From Fragilariopsis cylindrus CCMP1102 (lineage: Eukaryota > Bacillariophyta > Bacillariophyceae > Bacillariales > Bacillariaceae), in the NCBI GenBank assembly GCA_900095095.1, contig FMBT01000347.1, positions 62,001 through 126,000 on the forward strand: 64,000 nt of DNA, in the 5' to 3' direction. The notes under the pieces were generated by a model, which was given only the letters and a program-made list of their open reading frames with translations, was not told where the DNA came from and searched no databases. Both the position numbers and the translations under genes were made by a program. Below, in pieces: positions 44,996 through 56,615 of this stretch (its first letter is position 1; each line of letters opens with the position of its first letter).

Positions 44996-46339
44996 TCAAA
45001 CTTCCAAACGAGCTGTTTGTTCCGATTGAATGGCTTGAGACAAAGCCCGCAAAAAGGATCGCACAGATAGACATCCACTATCACTTTCTGAAGATATGAA
45101 CTGTGCATATGCCTGAAGAGGTAGCCTACGAAGGCTTCGTCCGCTCAATCCATCCGCTTCTCGAGAGCAGGAAAGAAGCATCCCACTTTCGTCGTCGACG
45201 ATCTTCTCCCGTTCTTCCTTTTCGGCTACAGTAAAGTCAACAACAATTTCTTTAGTCACGTATTCGGTAATCATATCAGTAGACTGATTGTCTGTTTCGT
45301 TTGAGTGCGGAACCACAACGATTCCTACTCGTATCAATTCTTTCAAACACGTTCTCATAATTTCATATCGAGCTCGAAGAATCGGTAATCCAATGTGTAC
45401 TTTTAAATCAACGCGATCAACAAAGGCAGCATCAATCCGTCCTGTGAGATTCGTTGTTGCAAGCACCATCACATTCGGAAAAGACCTTAAACGATCCAGC
45501 GAAGTAAGCAACGAATTGACAGCTCTCATAGCATCCGAAGGATCCCCACTTTGTTGTTGACCACGAGACGAGGCCAAGCTTTCTACTTCATCGATTAGGA
45601 TACACACCAAGCATTTAGGATCGTCTTCGACCATGTCTCTGACCATCGAAAAGAGTGACGAGATTAGTTTTCCACTGGTAGAGAACCACTTGCTAAAGAG
45701 AGAATGGGAATGAATATCCAGCAAAATAGAACGGGGGAAGCGATCTTTTAGCCGAATCGCTAATTTCTGAGCAAGCGCTCGGCAGCAAGAAGTTTTTCCA
45801 CACCCCGGAACTCCGTGTAAAAGCAATATTCGATTCCACTGAACAATGTGGGAGGAAACTTTCTTATCACAAAATTGAATCGCTGATTGGGCATATGCCA
45901 AGAGTTGTTTCTTCACATTGGAATCAAAAATCAAACTCTCCCAAAGACCATCTAAAGAGACGTGTGGTAAGACGAGGTTGTCACATCCAGCGACCCATTC
46001 ATCGTCTCCAGGATCGATTTCTTCCGTAGAAATTTCTTCGTGACTCAATTCATAAGTGTATACCTTATACTTGTAGCTACATGATGAGCTCGAATATGCA
46101 GTTTCCGCGTCTTCATTGTCGTCAATGATGCGCACGTTAACTACACGGTATGGTAGTTTAGGATCATTCGGTACAAACAAGGCCAGATCGAGTTCTCCAT
46201 TTTTTCCACGGGAAAATTCATGATTCTCTAAGCTATTATTTAGAAAAAATTCGAATCGAGTTTTAAGATCCGATAGAATCGACGATGGTCCTGTCCGTGT
46301 TACAGCCACCTCTACGTGACGAATAATAGTTGTATCCAT
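44996..46339 (-). CDS. TRIP13/PCH2 AAA+ ATPase, HORMA-domain remodeller
   Basis: An intact single exon of 447 residues. The AAA+ core has Walker A GVPGCGKTSCCRALAQKL, then LLDIHSHSLFSKWFSTSGKL, Walker B CILIDEVESLASSRG, the sensor region VMVLATTNLTGRIDAAFVDR and a C-terminal GLSGRSLRRLPLQAYAQF. These phrases are specific to the TRIP13/Pch2 branch rather than other AAA+ proteins. The N-terminal 130 residues form the substrate-recognition domain. In other eukaryotes it unfolds HORMA proteins such as Hop1/HORMAD in meiosis and Mad2 in the spindle checkpoint. It should act in the nucleus as a hexamer. The start is the ATG at 46339. Confidence 0.92.
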   Translation of the reverse strand: MDTTIIRHVEVAVTRTGPSSILSDLKTRFEFFLNNSLENHEFSRGKNGELDLALFVPNDPKLPYRVVNVRIIDDNEDAETAYSSSSCSYKYKVYTYELSHEEISTEEIDPGDDEWVAGCDNLVLPHVSLDGLWESLIFDSNVKKQLLAYAQSAIQFCDKKVSSHIVQWNRILLLHGVPGCGKTSCCRALAQKLAIRLKDRFPRSILLDIHSHSLFSKWFSTSGKLISSLFSMVRDMVEDDPKCLVCILIDEVESLASSRGQQQSGDPSDAMRAVNSLLTSLDRLRSFPNVMVLATTNLTGRIDAAFVDRVDLKVHIGLPILRARYEIMRTCLKELIRVGIVVVPHSNETDNQSTDMITEYVTKEIVVDFTVAEKEEREKIVDDESGMLLSCSREADGLSGRSLRRLPLQAYAQFISSESDSGCLSVRSFLRALSQAIQSEQTARLEV

Positions 46340-47080
46340 CTACTACTTTCTTCTAGAAGATAGTAAGTTAGTAAACGATGCAATACAAAAGCAATGAGCA
46401 ATGATGTTGCCGATGATGATTTTTCGATTTTCGAATTTATTTTATAATTCGATCATCCATGGATTCAATTAATTCGGGACTGGACTAAAGGGGGAATGCA
46501 CTTTGTGAAAGAATTGAGGGTGTTTCTTGAATCTTCACCTCTCCCCCCTTGCGATTACGACGAATTGAGATTTTTAAGAGAAGAGATGTTAAGTTCAAAT
46601 TTTTGTATGATTTCATCCGTTCATCGTGTCACGTGGGATCGTAAGTATTTGAAACAGCATGAAAATTTGGTTCCTTCATCCTATCTATGTATCAATCAAC
46701 CACCACAGGCCCAGGTCTCTTCTTATCTTAAATTCGAAACACATAAATTTTGATCATCTCTTAGGCATCAATGATACTCCCGCAAGCATCACCTATATTT
46801 AAACACATCAAATGAGAAAAATCTTGAGACGGGACTGCAGAGTTTGGCCTCTTTCAATAAGTTGTCGTGTTACTTATTTTTTGAATACGATATTGTCTTT
46901 TTAAATCAATGTCAATATTCCGACTGTCTTTATGATGTTTGTAGTCAATTCATAAACTGAATGAAGACTCTTGTGTCTCACTCCATAGTTTTGTTTATAC
47001 ATTTAATTTGTATATTCTCATTTCCATTGAATACCTATTCTCCGCATTGAAAGGGTATCATTAGAAGGAAGTCTTCAATC
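46340..47080. other. Divergent intergenic region, TRIP13 and HMG genes
   Basis: The 741-bp gap holds both promoters. An 85-codon frame at 46496-46753 has an ATG but no recognisable content. Confidence 0.55.
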
Positions 47081-48566
47081 ATGTCGCCAAGTAAACAGGT
47101 AAGCGATACTAAGACATTGGCATTTAATGATAATGAATGAGTACAACATTTTCCTTCCATGGTTTCCTTTCTTTCAATATTTCGTGTGCTCTAACACGTA
47201 TTTTCTTTTTATGAATCGTATCTTAGGTATTGTGTTCGTCTGAAAACGTTGCTAGGAAAGGAAAGAATGATGTAAAGCACGCAAAGATCAAACAAAGTCC
47301 CACCTTTTCGGATCATCACCAACATCCTATCGTTCTACATTCATCGTCAAACCATCATAATCATCACCACCCCCACCCGCATCATTATCAGTATTATCAT
47401 CATCAACAACAATACTATCAGCAGCAGCAGCAGCAGCAGCAGCAGCATTATTACCCCCATCAACAGCATCGGTCTCACCCATCTGATCAACGCGATCAGA
47501 AAGAATCTCCACCGTCCTCGAAGTTATTGACATTGACCAAGACTCGACTGACACGTCGAAGTCGATTCTAAAACAGCCAAAGCCTCCTCGCTCGGCATTT
47601 ATGTGTTTCAAAGATAACAAGAAAAAGGAAGTTATGAAAAAAGAAGGAATCGCGAAGGACAATGATGATTTGCTCAAAATCTTCGCAACAGCTTGGAAAA
47701 TTCTTTCTGACAAGGATCGGGCATATTGGGATGAAGAGGCTCGCAACGATAAGGTCCGGTTTGTTCAGGAGAAAGCCGTATACAAAGGAACATGGAATAC
47801 CCCAAAACGTCGAGCCAAGAAACATCCAGGTGCTCCCAAACGCCCCATGTCAGCGTTTCTAAAATTTTCGAAAGGTCGTAGGAAAACGGTCAAAGAAGAA
47901 AACCCTGATGTATGCAACACAGATGTTTCCAGACTTCTTGGTGAAATGTGGCGCAATGCTTCTGAAGCTGAAAAAGCTCCATACGTCGAAGCAGAAATAG
48001 AGGAACGAAATAAGTACAAGGACGTAATGCAAAAGTGGAAGGACGAGCAAGCTCAATTGGATGCAGTAACACGAACGTCTCACGAGTCGGCAGCACAGAT
48101 CTTCCGTCACAATAATGAATTTAATAATGACCACCATCAGCATCATCAGCAACAGCAACAGCATCAGCATCCAGCAAACCAGCATCAGCCAACAAACATC
48201 GGTGTCGCGATCGAAATCGAAATCTCAGCAATATTTATCGGCTTTCGAGCGACCACGTGACAAAGTCCCTACCATCGGTGCTCACTTTGAAAACTTGAAC
48301 ATTGATAATCTATGGAAGATTCGAAGCGTTCGGCCTTTCGTCCTCATGCTCCCCATCACTACTATAGGCCTCAGTACCCAACTTCTGAATATTTCTCATC
48401 AGATGGTCATCATCAGCCTTCCTGGCCAGATCTATCTTTACAGCAGAGTTTGGATCACGATTCTGATCCTCTTCCAGTTGTCCCTGGAATGCTTCCACCA
48501 TTGCAAATGCCGAAGGGAGGAAAAATGATGAATCTACTCGAAGTATTTATTTCTCAGATGCTATGA
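47081..48566 (+). CDS. Two-HMG-box DNA-binding protein with His/Gln-rich regions
   Basis: A six-codon first exon (47081-47098, MSPSKQ) is followed by exon 2 from 47227. The N-terminal region has His and Gln runs (CAT and CAG tracts at about 47340-47460). The frame breaks near 47500; the new frame opens into HMG box 1 (PKPPRSAFMCFKDNKKKEVM, AWKILSDKDRAYWDEEA) and HMG box 2 (GAPKRPMSAFLKFSKGRR, LLGEMWRNASEAEKAPYVEA). A second Gln/His tract follows. Two more frame changes, near 48150-48230 and 48310, lead through QQTSVSRSKSKSQQYLSAFE and RSAFRPHAPHHYYRPQYP to a stop at 48566, about 453 residues in all. HMG-box proteins bend DNA and act in chromatin and transcription. The boxes are firm, the C-terminal assembly less so. 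Confidence 0.8.
47406..47451 (+). repeat. (CAR)n trinucleotide run coding for polyglutamine
   Basis: CAA/CAG codons, including about eight consecutive CAG units, inside the HMG gene. Slippage-prone. Confidence 0.9.
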
Positions 48567-48820
48567 ACGTCCCACAGTTCTCGCGATACCCTTGAAAGAG
48601 CGATTCGAGTTCTAGTTCGTCCACATACATCCACACGAATTATTTTCCGACTGCGGCTTCTATACTAACTGTCATATTATTTTTGCTATATGATTCTATC
48701 AACTAGGAACTACGTCTACTGTATATGACGTTACTGTTTTATGATATATATTACGAAAAAGTATCCCTGATTTAACCTAGCTTATAATAATCTTAACTAT
48801 ACTTAATCACTTTCTAGACT

Positions 48821-51800
48821 TTATTCTTTATCATTTTCAGAGTCAGAGTCGTCGTCACCTTGAGCAACGCTAATGTTCACGGTGTATTCCTGGTCACATC
48901 CTAAGTAGCTATCGCTCATGCAGAAGAGCGCCAACTTGTAGTCCCCTGCCTCTTCTGGTGCAAGAAACTCGAGTACAACTTTTTGCTTTCGCACTAGATT
49001 CACTCGTTTCAATGCATGTAGAGTATTGGAGGAAATATCTCCAACTACGATCCACCATCCCTCTTTCTTTTCATGTGGGTAGAGCGGTGCTGACACTGTG
49101 CCAAGCTCCGCCAACTCCTCCTCGGTCATTTCTTCTTCGTCAATATCCCGTTCCAATTGAACAACTATCTGGACCGGATCTCCAGTAGTTACATCGTCTT
49201 CATCTTGTACTTCATATGAAACCTCAATGTTGGGATAATTGTTACAGAAAACTGCGACGTCGGCCATTTTGTCATCCGGTAGACGAAGTAAATCGTTCCT
49301 GATATCATCTTCTAATGTTAAAATATCAAACACAGACTCGATTGGTTCTTCACCCTTGTAATTCATGCAGCGCTTAACAATTTCATCGGTGAAGTATGGA
49401 ATCTGTTTGAGTACATTGTCCTTGTTCCAAAGACCCTGGATGATCATTTGACTAAGTTCCATTGCAGCTAGAGCTGGCTTCAGCCACCCATTACTACTGA
49501 TAACATCCACGATTGCCTGAACAAGCTTAGGAGCTTCATTCAAAATCATCTTTTGGTCAGTACGTAGATCTGCCGGTATTGACTTCCTACTGAAGTGACA
49601 TTGTACAGGACCAGTGTTTTCATGTGCGCGTCGTAGGGAATATCGGGGAGGGCATGTGGTTGAGTTCGAGCTAACATCTTTATGGTCTTCTCTTCCCTGT
49701 ATCGAAGTGGAAGATCTGCAAATTCCCAAGCAGCAGAGAGAATCTCCAATACTCCCCGGATTTTTGTCTTGGCGTCACAGAAGAGGCAATTATGTCAATG
49801 GTCTTATACTGGATATAGTAGTATGCGGCAATCATTCCGAGATTCAAGGGTGAAATTTCTCCATCATCACTGATCTTGATGCATTTGCTTTCTTCAAGAT
49901 CTCCCATTACAGTTTCTATCATCTCACTCAAAAATTCACTAATATGGACATTCGACGTTCCTTGCAGACCATAATATGTCGGGTTTTTCGGTAGACGTCG
50001 GTATAAGAAGGTCCATGTTAGATAGTCAACAGCGTCTTGCATTGTTTCGATTGTTTTTGTTACGCATTCTGATATAATATGATCGTGTAGGTAGCTATCA
50101 AGGTGACTTTCGATGGGTAGAGGCTCGTACAAAAGCTTTTTTAGTGTCTCCTTTTTTGGCTGATGACACATAATGATACATTTTCCAATTGAACCTGTTT
50201 CGTGTCGCCCCATCATGTGAAGCATATCGCTAATTTTGTAGTCAACATGACGACGTTCTCTGCCATCGTAGGTCTCTGTTCCCATTATAACGACTAAATG
50301 TGCAGTCGAGCTCAACTGCCAAGATAGATCAGCTGGGCAAACTAGAACTTTGATAGTTCCTGCATTGAAAAGACTGATCGCACTATTCCAATCTGAGTTG
50401 GCCATTCCACCGTGAATAAACCCTATACCTGTCTCTAAAACTTGCTGCAGCGTCGGTTCCTTGATCGTCGAAGCTGCTACTTTGAGTTCGTCGTGCGCTT
50501 CAGGATCAAAAAGGGGCGCACCATTGCGACTTTCGTTGTACGTCATCAAATCAATCGCTGTTAATTGTGCTTGACGTCGGCTTGAAACATAGACGATTAC
50601 TGATTTTCCGTCACGATGCTTAACGATAGAATTGTATAGTGGCTTCGCCATGGCCATTAGTCGAGCTGAAAAATTGCTTTGATCGAAAGATTGGAAGTAG
50701 ATTTCCAATGGCCATGGTCTGACTTTTGGAGAGAAGTTAAACATACTTTTATTTGGAACACCAAGCCACTCTCCAACGTCTCGCGCATTAGAGAGTGATG
50801 CACTCAGTCCAACGATTCGCATATCCTCTCGATCTTCTTGCTTTCTCTGACTGCTGATATATCGCATCCTTGAGATTACAACTTCCAAAGTAGGACCAAA
50901 ACTACCCCCAAGAAAATGCATTTCATCAAAAATGACGAGTGAAACAGACTTAATAGCCTTTCGCTGGCGCCATCTCCGAGTCAAAGCGTCCCACATGTTG
51001 ATGGTCGCAACCACAATTCGACCAGAACTAAGGAGTTTCAGATCGGGAATGACCTCACCCGTGAGCCGAACAACCATAGAGCTTCCAATTAGTCCACCGA
51101 ATCGCTGTTTCCAATTTCGGTATACGGGATCAGCGATATCATTAGTCGGGGCGACGTACACGCACTTTCCATCGGAAGTGCTTGTCAACATACGCATAAT
51201 GGCGAATTCTGCGCATGCGGTTTTACCCGATCCCGAAGGAGCACAAATAAGGCAGTTCCTATCTGTTTTGAAAAGCTCGTGGAACGTTTGAGTCTGAATC
51301 GGATTGAATTCGTTAAATTGGAATAATTTTGATAGTGCTGGTTCGCCAATTGCACTTGGTAAAAGTGGCTGCAAATCCAGTAGTTCCGTTGGTGCGGGAA
51401 ACTTGGCTGGAAGGATCATTTTATCGAAAGAAATAGGTAGGACAGATTCTGAATGCAACCAACTATCCGAAATCAATCGGACAAAGTATGCTGGTGAAAG
51501 CGGTTCAAGGATTGGTACAGAAAAAACGAGTGAATGATCCTCCTCTGCGCTCGAACTTTTCAACGAAAAATATTCGTGGTGAAGAACGTTCTCGCCGTTG
51601 ACATCCTCGACGATGACATGAAATAACTGGACGTAACCATGCACGTTCACATCGAATTTGAACTCTGGGGTAAAGGTGAGGTCAATTCGAAGCAGGGATC
51701 TTGTAATAGGCTGGATCTGTGCAGCAGATATCTCAATCTTTGGAAATTGATGTACCAACTTGTGCAATATTCGTCCCATCTTTGGAACTCCCACCAATTC

Positions 51801-54800
51801 TCCGAGATCAGACGCAGTTAAATCAGAATAGCGCGACCACTCGATGTCGCTTTTTCTCTCTAACTTGCGAGCGACAATTTCGGGGACATTTTTAAATTGA
51901 CGGAGGGGTGATTGACTTCGCCAAATACGGTGCGAAACCATATTTGAGAAAGCCAATGTCAATTTTGCGAGCGATGACCAGTTTCGACGAAGGGCTATTT
52001 CAAATAAACATCGCATTATTCGTGCTGCAGATTGCTGAATAAAAGCCATATCAGCAACAAGTGCAAAACCATCAAGCTTGAGGCGAGAGATGTATGCTTG
52101 AAGTAGAATGTTGATTTTGGCAGATGGTTCACTCGGGCTTTCTTTTACCGGAATGGGAACTCTTCCAGCTAGCTTCACAAGTTCCAATTTTTCTTCTTCG
52201 CGAACAGTTATGTGGGCGAATTCTCCACTTAACGAAAATAACCTTAGTAGTTCGATATCTGACATGTTTGGTCTCATATGACGACTATAAACGGCCATGG
52301 ATGTGTGCGAGATGTAGAATTGACTAGCTACTCGACCAAGGGGAGTCGATTGGATAGCTCCACTCCTCCTATCGTATCTAACCAAGTGACTCTTCTCCAG
52401 AATAGTTGCGGCGGTGTGAACTAGATCTAAACGGCGTTGTTTCAACGTTGGGTCTTCTTTAATTGCAGCGGCTCCATTAGAAATTCCGTAAAGGGTGGGA
52501 TTTTGAAGCATTCGGATGTAAAGGAAAGTATAACTCAGCCATTCAGCAGCTTCTTCCAGATTTTGAACCGAGCCAAGGACGATCTCTGCATTCAAATGAT
52601 CCGGAAGAGTCTTGATAAGTTGACTCTCTATTGGCAATTGTAAATTCGTAAGAGACAGGTAGTACTGTAACTCACTGTGCTGAGTCATGATGATTCCTTC
52701 TCCTTCGGTATCATACTGAGGTCGACCAGCTCGGCCAAGCATTTGCAAAACGTCCAAGGGACTTAACTCCGCCCAACGTCCTTTGGAAGGGTCATAAATT
52801 TGTGTACCCTTGATAATCACTGCGTGAGCAGGAAGATTGACACCCCATGCCAATGTCGCAGTACAGACAAGTACAGCTATGTGTCTTGAGGCAAACAAGT
52901 CCTCAACCATTTCACGGTCCGATCTGCACATCCCAGCATGGTGAATGGCAAATCCATACTGAAGAACATCTTTCAGATCTGCATTCTTTACATCTGCGGA
53001 TTCTTCGCGCAAGATTTCTGAGGTACCTCCACCATCTCTTACAAAGTTAGAAAGTTCGTCTTTTTCCATAGCAATGTCTCGAAGAGCTTTTGCAGTCTTC
53101 CCCGTCTCAGCTCGGCTATGAACAAAGATTAGCATTTGGTTTCCGTTTTCCCTTTGCACCATTGCTTTTTCGTAACAAATCTCATTTTGTAGTTGGAAGC
53201 GCTTAAATGCGTTACGCTCTGTGATTCCAATATACTGCATTTGCAATGGAACAGGCCTGTAAGAATGATCAAAAAAGAATAAACCTTTTTCTGGCTTGAC
53301 TCGCAAAAAGGTTGCAACATCTGCATAATTGGGAAGCGTGGCGGAAAGACCTACAAGTCGGATAGGTTCAGCCGTTGTTTCGACCTGGCGTAGAACTCGC
53401 GAAACAATGCTTTCCAAAACAGGACCCCGATCATCATGAAGTAAATGAATTTCATCTATAATGACAAGCTTGATTAATTGTGTGTATGCCCTTCCTTCGC
53501 CTTGACGGGTGACAATGTCCCATTTCTCTGGCGTGGTCACTAAAAGTTGTGTTTCAGATATTTGTTGTCTTGTGAGACTGGAATCACCAGAAAGCTCCCT
53601 AACAACTATCCCGTAATCAGCGAGTCTTTTTGAAAAATTGGATACAACTTCTTGGACCAAAGCCTTCATTGGTGCTACGTATACAATTTTGAAAGAATTC
53701 AAATCAAATGATTCGTCTTCTTTTTTGAACTGACCAAGAATATTCAACATCGTCAAACAAGCCACGTTCGTTTTTCCTGCTCCAGTGGGTGCACAAAGCA
53801 AGATATTCTCCGACGACTTCAGGGCAACATCATACAGTTTGGATTGGATGCGATTCAATTTGTCCATTCCCTTAAATGCAGAATGGGTCCATTTCGGAAG
53901 ATCAGAAATCTTGATGAGTTCTTCACCTTCTGGGATGATGGCCTTCACTGCGGGAACGTGAACTTCTTCGTAACCTTTTTTCATTGCCCGCCATGATGCA
54001 TCTGGAAGATCGCACTTTTTATTGCTCATAGTATGAGAACCTTCGCGGAATACCAGTTGCACTAAGTCTAATTCAACGACATCTTCTTTCTTGATATTTC
54101 CGTCACCATCCACATCCATCTTATTGGATGAGATGGTATCTTCGGTCTTGACATTGATTGAATCCAAAGCCTTTGAGACATCCTTTGTGTCCGTCGATGA
54201 ATCTCCTCCTTTGAGCGTATCCGTTAACCCCTTCATTCGTTCCCGAGACCAATCTTCTGCTCGACTCTTGGAATGCATTTCGTTCCATACTAACTTTCCC
54301 TCACCTGTCGGTTCTTCCATCAAGGACTTTTCGATCGAGTTTCTTTCTTCTTCTGTTTGGGCTCTTTTCATTGAAACGCATGCCCAAACTTTCACTCGAT
54401 TGCGCAATAGAAGTTTGATGGTATCGAACATGTCAAACCGCAACAAGAACAAGAGTTTGTTTTCGCATTCTCTAACATCAGTATGGTTCAAAATGTTCAG
54501 TACGTCCAGCACTCCACTCGCCATTTTCGCTGATTCTGCTGCGTCGTCTATATGCCGAGAAAGTTGCCGCTGTAAAAAGTGGGCGTCAATTTCGTGCACG
54601 CTCAAGACACGTTCTTGGCCACGCCTTTTTTTCTTATTCCCATCATCTCCTCCCTGAATTAGTTTTTCTTCATCGTTGTTGTCATCAACGTTGGTGTCAT
54701 CGTTATCGTCTCCTTTCTTATTTCGTCTTCTTTGTCGGGGTTGTTCATCGTCGTCGTTCATTTCGCCGTTGCCGTTATTTTCATCGTCGGAATCTTCCGA

Positions 54801-55902
54801 ATCTGACGATGAGGCGTCAATTACTACCCCATCCTCGATGTCACTCGCTCCCTCTGGACGGTTCGGGTCATCTTCATCGTCGGAATCGTCGAAGACCACG
54901 GCCACTCCCATTTCATCGTCGACCCGTTCTCCCTTTCTATCGTCATCGTTTGCATCACCGCTATCGCCACCGGTATCACCCTGTTTGGTTATTTCATCGT
55001 AATCGTCGAGGCGTTTACCTAATCGGACAAACTCAGCATACCTTTCCGGAGCCAAACCACCATTAGCACCACGAGCCGTACCTGCACCCTTCCCCGTCAA
55101 CAAACGAGAAATCTGATCGTGTCGTTCGGGATCTCTCAAGCTACCATCCTTTAGAACTTGAATGACCTCTTCGGCTGCGTCCCGCAAGATAGAAGATGAT
55201 TGATTGCCTAAAAGCGCCTTAGAACCGATAGTGGTCTGTGATCAAATCAAATTCGATCGATATTAATGGAAAAGGTAAATTTACAAGATCGGTGTTGTAG
55301 TTTTTGAATGAATCAATAAATGAATAAATAAGTAGATAAATAAACAAACAGATAAATGAAGTATAAGTATTACGAAAACATAAAAATAATGAATGAATCG
55401 TATCGTTCGAATTAAAGAAAAGAACGAATATTTCGTAATAATAAATATCAGCAGACAACACATCGATAAAAATAAAATGATTATAAAGCACGTACCAACA
55501 AAGTCTCATATGCAGCTCGTGCTGTTTGTGTTGTCGGTTGATATCCAGTCAGATTATCCAAATCTAAAATACTTTGTCCCCTCGAAGCATTCACGATATT
55601 ATTGTCAGCTCCTACGTTGCCACCATCCGGACGTTGTTGACGTTGCTGTTTTTTCGCTTTCTTCTTCTTTTGTTGATCTCGTAGTAGTTCCGAGGACGTG
55701 CGTGCTTCTCTCCACCAGCAACTTCTCCTCCTCCAGTTACACGATCTCCCATACGACCAATGGCAGTTCTACCTCTCAATGATTCAACTTCTCCTGTAGG
55801 TTCATGGGCACGTGATCGTAGAAGTGATCGATCGGCCTGTTCAACCTTACTTGACATTTCCTGGTAGGAATATCCCTTGAGGTTAGCATTTTGGTCCGCC
55901 AT
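48821..55902 (-). CDS. BRR2 (SNRNP200), U5 snRNP helicase
   Basis: Two exons, 55902-55496 and 55235-48821, give about 2274 residues once one base is added near 55730, 49762 and 49595. BRR2 unwinds U4/U6 to activate the spliceosome in the nucleus. Exon 1 starts MADQNANLKGYSY and has VEQADRSLLRSRAHEPTGEV, the BRR2 N-terminal signature. The joined exons read YETLL into TTIGSKALLGN. Cassette 1 has APTGAGKTNVACLTML, DEIHLLHDDRG, SATLPNY and QMLGRAGRPQYD. Cassette 2 has APSGSGKTACAEFAIMR with DEMHFLGG and SASLSNARD. The winged-helix and Sec63 units follow; the last reads AKTKIRGVLEILSAAWEF across a frame break and ends with the FN3-like GCDQEYTVNISV. A long acidic linker lies after residue 190. The sequence upstream of 55187 has no usable ATG, which confirms the need for exon 1. 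Confidence 0.92.
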
Positions 55903-56615
55903 GATTGTCGTTTCGTTTCTCTTTCGTTTTTTTTTTAAATTAAATTAATTACTTGAATGTAATTTTGCTGCGTCGCAATTCGATTATTGGCTTTGTTATT
56001 GTGGAAGAAGAAGTAGAAATTCAAAACAAATATTATCTCTAATCCCCCAGATCTATGCTTTACGTTTATTTTATTTTGGCGCCGCTCTCCGAAATTATAG
56101 CTCGTTTGTTGTATCTCGAATCTTAAAGCTGCAACCAGTTATCTTCAACTATATGGATGGATCAATGAGCCTAGTCTTGAACGTCTTGATCTTGGTCCGA
56201 TTGTTATGTGTGTGCAGTTATCAGCTTTTTCATGCTGTCTACGCAAATCGAATCAGGATGCCAACGAAACAGGCACAAGTTTTAGTGATAAATTCGACTC
56301 ATAACCTAATATAAAGACTAGTTAAGTAAAATTGCTTTTTGCTGAAAACGGCCCTGTATGTCATTGATATCTATTATTTCATTTCATTTCGCTTTCATTT
56401 CTCCGAACAGAACACAACAACATCGACATAATAATACTGTATCAAGTAAAACTAAGCGACATTCCTTTAAAAAATCTTGTACCGTAATAGGCGACATTCA
56501 TTTCAAAAAATCTTGTACCGGTACAAATAAAGGCGATAGTCCTACTGTACTACTAGCAAGTACCGTATTGATCAAAGGAACAGTCGTCGAAACGGTGAAA
56601 AGGAGAAATTGAGTT
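55903..56615. other. Divergent intergenic region, BRR2 and dioxygenase genes
   Basis: The 713-bp gap holds both promoters. A short direct repeat near 56454-56523 (ACATTC..TTAAAAAATCTTGTACCG and CATTC..TTCAAAAAATCTTGTACCG) is present. No gene is seen. Confidence 0.55.

Noticed and set aside
46496-46753. 85-codon frame upstream of the HMG gene
   Set aside because: No recognisable domain; lies in a divergent promoter region; ends arbitrarily.
49595-49775. 11-nt GT..AG (GTGACGCCAAG) as an intron in BRR2
   Set aside because: It would delete the conserved AKTK residues; a one-base deletion explains the frame better.
9121-55902. Programmed +1 frameshifting of the Euplotes type
   Set aside because: The breaks need the opposite shift (one extra base or -1 reading) and do not share a slippery stop motif.
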